From positions 1 to 19,025 of the forward strand of contig JANBQC010000546.1 in the NCBI GenBank assembly GCA_027576995.1: a stretch of DNA of 19,025 bases. The letters are read 5' to 3'. This document shows, piece by piece, positions 6,993 through 15,981 of this stretch. A program made the translations under genes and the position numbers. Under the pieces are notes generated by a model that ran no database searches, was not told where the DNA came from, and saw only the letters and a program-made list of their open reading frames with translations. Origin of the DNA: Dimargaris cristalligena. Taxonomy: Eukaryota; Kickxellomycota; Dimargaritomycetes; Dimargaritales; Dimargaritaceae. Within the stretch, counting starts at the first letter, position 1; each line of letters opens with the position of its first letter.

Positions 6993-8818
6993 ATGCCAAT
7001 TAGTACACCCGCATCCCCTCTTCCCGCCAGTTCTATAACGGCAACCCCCTCGCACGGCGGAGAAGCCTCACCACCCCTTCTTCGCGAGTCTCGTTCTAAG
7101 CTCAATCTTCAGGAATGCCTTCCGAACGACGAGGAAGGCGACGACTATTCTAGCGAGGACGTCCTCAGCGACTCCGACGACGAAGGCATCGCCCTCTTTG
7201 ACGAGGTCCTGGGAGACACCACCGGGTTAACCCGCAGGGGTCACCTGGCGCTGCCTAACCACTACCCCGAATGTGGTCTGGTTACCGCCTCCGCTACCTC
7301 AACCATCTTCAGTCTGGCCACCACTGTGCCCGGGGCTTGTGGCTGCGCAAGGGCCGGCCGCAAAAAAAAACGGTCCCGGGCCAAAGGGTCAGCGAAGACC
7401 AAAACCCACGCCTCACACACCGCCCCGTCCAGAAGGGCGGCTCCGCGCAAGCGCCAAGGGCTTCACCAGGAAACCATCATCAAAACCCGTAAGCTGGGTA
7501 GTGTGGCCGGGCTACTAGGGGGTTCTCTAGTTTCCCATGCTCCCATTAAAACGACTCATACGGAGCATCTCTATCCCGGTAGTCGGTTCGTCGGATACCA
7601 ACGAAATATCCAACACGACCACCGAGTCGAGGTTGACATTCAGGTAGGTCTATCGCTAATCTTCTGACGGTGCATTTCTTTATCAAGAATACATAATGTT
7701 TATGCCATCGATTTCACTTGGAAGGACACCTTAGTCCTCGTTCCTTTTCATAGGCAGTCTTCTCGCATCCATAGCACCCTTCTTATTCTACCCTTATCAT
7801 TGTCTATCCCGCCACCATACTCTTCCCCTTATGCTAGTTTGCCGACCTCAAGCAGTCCTACCTATGCGGCTACCTAACCATTTACAATCTGACCTCGAAA
7901 CTGCCGGTGCTTACTACGTTTTTTGAGGCCGAAATAATCGGGGAGCGACACTCGTTTTCCACCCGCAAGTGGAACTCCAATTTCCGCAATGATCTCGAAC
8001 ATTGGGTAAGTTGCTATTGTATTCCTGTCTGGGTTCGGGCTTGGGTGGGAGGAGAGGGGGCAATGAGCCTCCTTACCCACATATCTAATCGCTCAATCAA
8101 GTTAGACCATTCCTGCTGCGTAGCCTCTGGGGTTTCACCTTATCTTCCTTAATTTTACCGAGGGGTCGGTTAATAAGAAACTGTACTTCTAATGCCCACT
8201 TTGAGCCTAAGGCTCCACCCCTGGATGCTGGGCATCGTGGCTTATGCATACCACAAGGGTCAGCTTACCTTAATAGCACAGCCTGCACCGATGCAGCTTG
8301 ATGATAAGTTACTTCATTGAACAGGGTCCCATTTTTTCCCCGTACAGATGGCTCTAAGGATGGGTACAGCTGTTCGAATGGACCAACATCGACCTTTGAT
8401 ATATAGGGTGGCTTCTAATCGTACTTCACTTCCATCTAACCATTGTTTGTTTATTCTATTCAAAAAAATCAATCCCTACAACTAATCTTCTGACTGAATG
8501 GCCGCGGTACTATCGCACGAACAGAACAAGTTTCCCGACTTTGCGGAATTCGAGGCCGTCGCTAACCAAGATCGACCCATCCCCAATATCCTAGGCCACC
8601 CCACCATCTTTATGCGGTGGAAGGAAATCTTCCTGGCCCCTAATCACCGGGTCACCCACATTGACGGGGCGAGCTTCGAAGGCTTTTATTTCATCCAGTA
8701 CCAGCAATCCACCGGGGACATTACGGGTTACTACTACCATGCGGAGTCGGAAAAATACCAACTACTCACTCTTAGCCATGTTTGTAATAATGCCGTCCCG
8801 TATTTCGAATTTTCTTAA
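6993..8818 (+). CDS. GID4: GID4/Vid24 family protein, GID/CTLH ubiquitin ligase substrate receptor (3 exons)
   Basis: Exons are 6993-7643, 7838-8005 and 8525-8818, all phase 0, giving 370 residues. The conserved Vid24 domain spans about residues 190-370. Its pieces are HLYPGSRFVGYQ, then SYLCGYLTI and LTTFFEAEIIGERHSFSTRKW in exon 2, then FMRWKEIFLAPNH, DGASFEGFYFI and GYYYHAES to the C-terminus PYFEF in exon 3. The exon joins restore spacing seen in GID4 proteins (for example six residues between VDIQ and SYLCGYL). The family recognises N-terminal proline degrons and recruits gluconeogenic enzymes such as FBPase to the GID E3 ligase on return to glucose. The N-terminal ~185 residues are not conserved: an acidic stretch (46-64) and a basic one (about 122-136, AGRKKKRSRAKG) that may be a nuclear localisation signal. 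The start is the first ATG of the long open exon; an upstream exon cannot be excluded. Confidence 0.93.
7644..7837 (+). other. Intron 1 of the GID4-like gene
   Basis: The donor is CAG|GTAGGT and the acceptor is GCTAG|TTTGCC, 194 bp. In-frame stop codons occur after the donor. Splicing restores the family spacing between VEVDIQ and SYLCGYL. Confidence 0.85.
8006..8524 (+). other. Intron 2 of the GID4-like gene
   Basis: The donor is TGG|GTAAGT and the acceptor is GAACAG|AACAAG, 519 bp. Branch-like ACTAAT and CTGAC strings lie about 30-45 nt before the acceptor, whose AG is the first after them. The join reads EHW|NKFPDF, parallel to HWGKF in the family. An ATG at 8498 inside the intron opens the same frame but is not the natural start. 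Confidence 0.82.
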
Positions 8819-9080
8819 AATGGGAGGCCATTTCCGGCTCTAACCAACCCATTATTTCGCTTCAGACCGCCTAGGAAGCTACGCGTTATTTCCTCTTCTG
8901 CCTCCCACTGTACCCTTCGCCAACGTACCATATTTATCTGATATTCCCGCTTGTTATACTCTAGCCTTCTTTTTTATCCGTTCTCCATTTTTCTAGTTCC
9001 CCTTTTTTTTACTCTCTACCTCTATATCACCTTCTTCCGAATACTCGAAACATCCCAATGCTATAGTATGGTATACATAC

Positions 9081-9112
<32 letters not shown>

Positions 9113-9583
9113 TAGTCCTTGTAAACTATACATCGAATCGACTTTGCGCCCATTCTCGTTTTGTTTTATCCACTCGTTTCCATTAACAATTGATTGACTT
9201 TTATTCACAATCCTGGTTTCTAATCTGGCAAAAAGATTTAGGTGGGGGGATGGTGGGTCATTTAGGACAGCTATTCTCCCCCCTTGTTTTACCACTTGTC
9301 TGCACGCAAGGGTTTAAGGAGATGGCTAGACCTATGGAGAATGTTAGGTTAGTTAATAGATCTAGGCAGAATCCAGCAGTATCATTTGATTTCCAATTCA
9401 TCCCATTCCCACCCGAACCCTAAGATATTTCAGCTCACCACACCCCATTACCCTCTTGCCATTCAGCAGTGTAGATTGGCCTTACGATACCTGTCATTTC
9501 CTCCCATATTCTAACCCTCGGTTCCTACGCACCTCTCAACGACCCTGCTCCTTCTTGGCGCACTTTATATTCCCGACGATTTT
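8819..9583. other. Spacer between convergent genes, with (ATAC)n(AT)n microsatellite
   Basis: This is 3' flanking sequence of the GID4-like and RING genes. It holds an (ATAC)n run at about 9073-9094 passing into (AT)n to 9112. A 77-codon plus-strand frame at 9190-9423 has no recognisable features and is not called. Confidence 0.7.
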
Positions 9584-9597
9584 TTTATTAGAATAAA
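9584..9597. terminator. Palindromic bidirectional poly(A) signal
   Basis: TTTATT-AG-AATAAA gives an AATAAA on each strand. On the minus strand it is about 150 bp past the RING gene stop, a usual distance. On the plus strand it is about 770 bp past the GID4-like stop, which is long but has no better AATAAA before it in the spacer. Confidence 0.5.
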
Positions 9598-9745
9598 TCA
9601 CTATGAATCATACTGCGTGGATTGTTTTCAGCTGATATGATATCAATACTCAAAATGCAGTGTGTCTTTTGGTTGTAAGCTTGTTAGGTGGAAGGCGGAA
9701 AAAAGACCATTCGCCAATACATATAGACTGGCTATTGAGATAGTG

Positions 9746-11599
9746 CTACCTCTGGAATAGGTCGTAAGCCAGCTCACTTGAACCGGAGCTTACTGGCTGG
9801 CGGTAGGGACCTATGTATTTAGGGCCGGCCTTTCTGACACAGTAAGCGGCACAATCATCCTTACAGAGGGGGCACACGGACGATGTGTGTATCAGCCACT
9901 GGTCAATGCAGTCCATGTGGAAGAAATGCAAGCAGGGTAGCTGGCGAATTTTTTGCCCCTTTTTGACGTTTTCCAGGCAAATAACACAGGATTCTTGACT
10001 CCAACCACCGCTACTCGTATGGGACCGGGTGGAACGGGAAGCTAAATCCGGGGGAGAACTATTACTAATGCCTTGACCGACGGCAGCCGTTGCCACCCGA
10101 CCGGTGGATTTTTCGTCGGCCTGGGTACCGGGGTCCAGCGGGGACCGCTGAGCTTCCAAAAGAGCATTCGTCTTTTTTTCGCTAAGCACCGCCTCCGGTG
10201 GTGGGGTCGACAGCGGCGTATTTACCGGGGCCGTGACCGGATCCACATGTTCGTCAATCTGCACCTCCCCGTCGAACCGGCTTAGGGCGGAATAAGCGGC
10301 GGCAATGGCGGATGCACTGACCGGTTGCCCATGCGGTCCCCGCTGTCGGGGGCGCTGCATGGTCGTGACTTCCCGCTTACCGGTGTTAATAACGAGGAGG
10401 TATTTAAGTAGCACGGGGTCCAAAGGCCCCGGGGATTGGTGATCCAGAGCACTCTGGAGGGACTCGATACCGCGGTTACGGCGATTCAGACGATAGCGGG
10501 TATACCGACGGTGGCGAATGACGGAATAGAAACAAAAACCGGCTACCCCGAAAATGACCAGGCCGATGATACCGCATACCACGGCGGCAATGATAGTGCC
10601 TTGATTTTCGGACGAGGATTCGGAGGAGCGCGTAAACAAGCTAGGAGCCGTGGGGGATTGGTCAGTTATCCCGCTATTATTTTCTCCGTGGATGGACCGG
10701 CGATTGGGGTGATCATTGGAAAGGGTGATCCGAAGGTACAAACGGTCCGCGGTCGTTTCGGAAACTGTCTTCCCTTTTGCTAATTGATTCAAAGATGTGA
10801 TAGGGTCCCTCCTACCACCGCTACCAGTGCCATCAATTGGTACGGCCACAGTGGTTGACGACTGATAGGTGCTGAGAAGCGATCGTATCCGTTGGGTGGA
10901 CAAGGGGTCGATTGCCACACAGGGCCGGGAGGTAGCCGGGCCAATGGATTGACATACACGGCTGGATGAATTGGCAAATGTGATGATGGCATTGGTTTGG
11001 TCTGGGTTGAAATGACTTAGGTTGGGGGATGGTGTTCCAGCTCCACCCGTCGTTAAGATGGAGTCAAAAATAGCTATATATCCGAGTTCAGATGGTAATA
11101 TCTGGTTGGCTTGATTAAGGTACTCGTATACCAACCCCTATTGATAATTATAAATAGATGGGGAAGTTTAGTAGAGGGGAGTGAAGACACCCGTAAACAG
11201 GTTATAATTAGTTTTCCGCGTTCTTAATACATTGGATATTTGAGGTGGTATTACCCACTGCATTGCATTAACCATTTGGCATCATTCACAAGTTCGTTTG
11301 AAACTACAGTCCTTCTATGATGAGGAAAGAGCGACCCCTATATATACCATCGGGGGTGGTTATTGGCATCGGTAACTTACCTCTAATTTGTATGGCTGTT
11401 TGTCGGGGCTATAAACATCTAATAACCGCCCGCTAAAAGACAATATAGAATTCACCCGCGACACCTCGGTTGAGTTGGCGTTAAGGGTGACTACGTCCGC
11501 AGTTAAGCGGAATTGAAGCTCATTAGCCCCGTACGCACTGCCAATGACACCCAGCCCAAGTATAGTTGAGTCAAGCAACCAGGTCTTGAAAATAAACAT
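9746..11599 (-). CDS. PA-TM-RING E3 ubiquitin ligase (2 exons)
   Basis: Exons are 11599-11381 and 11137-9746, giving 536 residues. Residues 1-24 are a signal peptide. The luminal part holds a protease-associated-like region that crosses the exon join (SFSGRLLDVYSP to GYIAIFDSI). One transmembrane helix spans about 255-278 (IIAAVVCGIIGLVIFGVAGF...) and is followed by a basic stop-transfer stretch. A disordered cytosolic segment leads to a RING-H2 finger with C457, C460, C475, H477, H480, C483, C495 and C498; the spacing CX2C-X14-CXH-X2-H-X2-C-X11-CX2C is canonical. The finger also has the P-X-C ending and the Trp (DQW) used for E2 binding. RNF13/GRAIL-type proteins of this build ubiquitinate cargo on endosomes and vacuoles. 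An in-frame ATG at 11651-11653 would add 18 residues ahead of the signal peptide; the inner ATG fits a signal peptide better. Confidence 0.9.
11138..11380 (-). other. Intron of the PA-TM-RING gene
   Basis: On the minus strand the donor is TTAGAG|GTAAGT and the acceptor is ATCAATAG|GGGTTG, 243 bp, phase 0. Joining gives KLE|GLVYEY. Without it the second exon would lack any ATG near its start, since the codon at 11134 is TTG. Confidence 0.82.
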
Positions 11600-11734
11600 A
11601 CTGGATATAAGAGTTGGGGAAAAACGAGCCGAATGTGGTCGGTTAATATACAAAGTTGGTAAAAGGGTGGAGGGGGGTATTACATGCGTAGCCAGTGGTT
11701 GTAGATGCGGTAGTACGTAAGGTTTCGGGATCTA

Positions 11735-11741
11735 TTATATA
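11735..11741 (-). promoter_or_regulatory. TATA box candidate for the PA-TM-RING gene
   Basis: On the minus strand TATATAA lies about 135 bp before the ATG at 11599, a plausible promoter distance. Confidence 0.4.
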
Positions 11742-13751
11742 GAGAAAAATGAATGGGATGTTTGTAAATAATAACTCATGGCGAAGTATAAAATGATAAA
11801 TATTGTAAAGGAGTAAACAATTGCTAGTTAAATAACTGAGCTGGCCATAGGCTGCAGCTATAGCTAAGAGTAGTAAACTGTATGTAGGTTAGCCGACCGA
11901 AAAGTAACTGTAATTGTTGAAAAAAAAAAGTATTTAATCATGAACGCCGGTTACTCGTCCGAAGGAATGGTACCAGTATATATGATGGAGGTGAATGGGT
12001 GGAAGATGGTGATATACGGTTTAGGCAATCCAACAGGCTAAAAATGGGTGGAGGACTGCCGCTATGTACTCGAATATCCCTAGATTAGCCCTTTGAGAGT
12101 CAATGGTTTTTACAGCCGTACGATCGGGGATTCGTCCCACCACCATTAAGCCGATCATAAGGATCCTCGTCATTATATCGAGAATCAAATGACACTTTAC
12201 TCCTCTCATATTATCCGTGTTGCTCGTACGACTCGAATACCAACGTGCTCCATAAGAGTCCCTTGATAAACTGCCAACCACCCAAGGCTTTGCGAGTACT
12301 ACCGACCTATCAACCTACCCATAATATCACAGTGTGAGGAGAGCCATGTACAAATCTAGGATCAGCAGATTGAAAGAGCTCTGGAGATTGCAGAGCTCGC
12401 TAAACTATGTTTCCATTTTTTTATGCTTCTATATTTCCATATGGGAAAGGTTCGACAAAGTTGTATAACACAAATGTTACTGGTCGAAAATGAATTCCCC
12501 CCTCCTATTATCCCATACACATGTATTTTAAACTCCTATACAGCCGGGCCGATTTGCAAGTATTCATTTATTGGCGAAATACTTATTATTGGATATGTAT
12601 GCTGCATGCGTATTGACCACTTAAAACGAGATTATTGACGACATCACAGGTTTTCCTACTATAAAGGTTTCCACTATTAATGATAAACTTAGCGGAATAG
12701 TTATGTTGGGCCTTAAATAAAAACTACTAGCTGGGCTGTAACTGCGCGAAGTGGCGGTGCGCATGAACCCCGTAGGACGATGATATCTTGAAAAGTCATT
12801 TTCAGGGACATCGATCAGATTCAGCCGGTGGATCAATACAAATTCCCGTACTGAGCGGCTCAGCATTTATGCGGAGGATGCCAAACTGTAATTTTTGAAA
12901 TTACATTTAACCGAATGGCTGGTGGTAATGGCATTTAGTTCGTGATATACGTCCAAGTAGGACCCCCCCCCATCGACCCCATCGTCCCTGGGAGACCCTG
13001 CATTAGCATTATTTCCCGAAAAACTAACAGGGTTCATTTCGCTAGCCCACCGACTAGATTGGGTGGGGCAGAATTAAAACCCTTTTTACATAGTGCAGTA
13101 CAGGCGTCGACAGGAATATATTTTCGAGAGAGGGTATTAAGCGAATAAGGGGATATCCCTGGGTACGATTTTTACTCGATCATATGGAAGAGGTTCAACC
13201 AGACCATAAAGCAAAAAGCCCGGTTTATGAGGCTGCCATTAGTGGTTAAATATAGTCATCCTGCCAATTTACTCATACACATATCACTCAAAATCCTGTA
13301 TGGTGGGGTTGAATTTCACCCATATGCACTATAATATGGGTGATGTGGGTGGAGGCGGGCTTACTAATTTCCCTAGGGGCCATGGTGCTTCATCCTTGCC
13401 AAGTCGATTGCGAAATAGAGTGCCAAGCCAGGTTCAATAAAAAGTTCTATCCCCCTGCAAAGCGGATAGGGTTGTTAAAATATAATAGAAAGCGGCTGAA
13501 AAATCAAGATATTTCACAGCAGCGGTCGTATATAAAGAGTTCTAGGGAAATATATTTCGAGTAGGATGAAAAAAAAACATACTAGGGCAACAGAGTAGCA
13601 GCGCAAGTTCGGAGGGTGGTCACGATACATCGCTGATGCTGACTACCCAGGAGTATCCAACTGCCCCCATACTGCGGCTGATTTATTATACCATAGTTAG
13701 CGAATATAACTAATATAATGTATTTAATAGTAGGATCACACCAACTACCAA

Positions 13752-14162
13752 TCAGTCAATAATTGGTGTACCGGACAACAGCACTGAAACTAAGCCATCT
13801 TGTAATCGCATGTTGCTCAACATGCGATTCCAAATATCGCCGAGTTTAACCATGTCGGAAACAAATTGGACATAGGCCAGCCTGGATAAGCGGTGGAAAA
13901 TAAAGAACCCATTAACCAAGGCAAAGTTGACCTTGAGGTAAGCAGTCTACATGGCTCTGGGGATGTTAAGCTGAACGAGGAAACAGACTTGGCGGAGGTC
14001 TAGGAAAGTAGGATAATCGCCAAGGTAGAATGGTTATTGGGTTAGCCCATGCCTCGGAGTAGGACGCCCGCCTCACTGATCCATGGCGCTAGAAATACAA
14101 AAGAGGAACTCGCGGTAAGAAATTTCTCGGTTCGTACTTACAGTACCAGAAGAAAAAATACG
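13752..14162 (-). pseudogene. Possible coding relic with three internal stops
   Basis: One minus-strand frame reads with natural amino-acid balance for 136 codons, broken by TGA (14073-14075), TAA (14034-14036) and TAG (13947-13949), and ends at TGA 13752-13754. The last open stretch is 64 codons and contains FVSDMVKLGDIWNRML. Each stop could come from one C-to-T change, or the TAG could be part of a 3' splice site (CATGTAG|ACT) of a missed gene. I recognise no family. Stop spacing alone does not rule out chance. Confidence 0.2.
13804..13829. repeat. Perfect palindrome, 12-bp arms, 2-nt centre
   Basis: AATCGCATGTTG, CT, CAACATGCGATT is an exact inverted repeat. As RNA it would form an 11-bp stem with a 4-nt loop. 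It sits inside the possible coding relic, where it would encode NRMLSNMRL on the minus strand. Confidence 0.85.
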
Positions 14163-15594
14163 TTACAGCCGTAACCGGCAATGCACGTTCTTTTATTTAA
14201 ATTCGGCAATGGGCCCATTAGAGGCCCCGACTAATTGTAGGTTTCCATGCGGTTCGTTGGTTGCGAGGGGTTGTAATATTAGGCTACCACCGGCAAATGA
14301 TCGGCACCAGGGGGTTGATTAGATGCCGATACCTCCATATACACTACCAGTATCGTCCCGGCCTGTATTAGAGAGGCGGAGAGTAGTGGTCTTTCTCTTC
14401 GAGGGAAACTCCCTTGAGTTAGAAAGGGGAGATCCGAATGAATTTCCTCCTCTTTATGTTTTGAAGAAGAAAAATAAAAGAGAGGATGTTCCTAAATCAT
14501 CTTTATTGGGGGGTATTTTTGAATAGCAATGTCGTGTACCAGCCCCCCTTGGCCGCTCCCAGCGACAATCGTACCAATTCCAATCGCGGATGATCATATA
14601 CAGTGTAATGGTGATCGTCAATGCAACGAATATATAAATTCGGGGGCTTAGTCTGGGGAACATGAATTCGCAGTTATTTGCAGTTTTCAAGCAACTATGA
14701 CTAGGGGGGAGAGAGGTACCATTATGCTTAAGTACTGAGTGAATACGTTAATCGATATTCGGCCTAACGACCAGGATGGAAATATCTCTTAGATGGGCAG
14801 AACACTCATTTTCATCAGTATTCCACTGACTGTCGCTACTTAAAAACCCTATATTCTAAAACAAAGTCCGACCAATCTTACAATAAATATAGACGGGCGC
14901 CTTCGAGGCCATATCCCTCCAACTTTTATTAAATGTGTAATTCAACGAGGTTCGCGCGAGTGTCCATATACGATAATTAGTATTTTTTGAATATATATTT
15001 TTAAAAAATGGAAATGAAGGGTGGGGAAGTAAAGATAAATTCTAAACAAACGAATACTAAATTAAACTAATCTATAATTATTTTCAAGGAGAAACAAACA
15101 ATAAAACATTATTTGACGAATTAAACAATGGGAAGAATGATGCAGTGAAGGCAAATAAACAAGAGCGAATGCACATATTGGGCCAGGTTAATTTACAAAA
15201 CAACCATGTCACTTAAAACCAATCGCCGCCGGAAAAATGTAACAAGAAAATAATGGTAATGGGGGAAGAGGGACCGATGATGGAGAAATAATAAAATGAT
15301 GAGCTCACATTAGCTACCGCCTCATTCTTTGCGGTAGGTACCACCCACCCCCAGTGGAGTTGGATAGCCATTTCAATATTCGGTGGGATATATTGAGGCT
15401 GCCGGTGTCACACTGACCAATCTCCAAGGGTAAGGGACGCAGCACAGAAGGAGTCGGGCAAACCTCGGGGAAAATTGTGGATAGGAATCTCTTAATTACA
15501 GAACCGGGGATGCTCACGTCCGGCGGACATTTGCGTTATTCGTCAACCGAACAGGGCTATAGTATGCATCAGGCCGAGTCTCGGAAAATCAAAT

Positions 15595-15811
15595 TCAGCT
15601 AGATGCCAAGAATACCCTGTAGAATTCAACACCATATCCATGCAATTCGGTTAGTTTACCGGGGGTAAGGTAGATCACCTTCCCCTGTCCTACCTCCTTT
15701 TGAAGTTAAACCTCGCACGATGAAATCGAAGATTCCGTTGCGGTTGTAATCGAGGATGGCATGGTTCAGTTGGCTAGTCGCGTCTACGGTAAACCAATCG
15801 AAGCTACACAC
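15595..15811 (-). pseudogene. Possible frameshifted coding relic downstream of the C2H2 gene
   Basis: A 51-codon minus-strand frame (15811-15656) contains LNHAILDYNRNGIFDFIV, with a DxNxNGxxDF pattern that recalls calcium-loop or FG-GAP-like repeats. At about 15705 the protein-like reading passes to the next frame (+1), which stays open for 36 codons and includes KLTELHGYGVEFYRVF before a TGA at 15595-15597. The 51-codon frame is preceded by TAG at 15812-15814; further upstream the same frame has several more stops. It could be a decayed gene, the last exons of an unrecognised gene, or chance. No family is assigned. Confidence 0.22.
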
Positions 15812-15981
15812 CTAACCATCGCTGGGGATTAAGAGTAGTCCAATCTGGTACTTTTAAGCGTCAGCCTAAAGCTCTCCACAGGACCAACTTATTTAACCCA
15901 GACTAGAGTTAAGCACCAGTGCCCCCCGGGTCTCTCTTTAGGATCCATTTGGCTGTATTTCGGGTTAGAACCTAATTCACT

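Larger units (their letters stand above)
11742..15594. other. Gene-poor spacer, about 3.9 kb
   Basis: No gene with a recognisable domain is present. Short open frames of 60-86 codons occur on both strands (12021-12281 minus, 12423-12638 plus, 12621-12866 minus, 13340-13564 plus), without homology that I can name. There is a GAGCTCTG...CAGAGCTC inverted repeat near 12377-12399, a perfect palindrome at 13804-13829, a coding-like minus-strand stretch at 13752-14162 and an A-rich stretch at about 15000-15300. Confidence 0.55.

Noticed and set aside
13340..13564. 74-codon frame with three cysteines and a short hydrophobic start
   Set aside because: The signal-peptide-like segment is weak, cysteine pairing is incomplete, and nothing else supports a gene.
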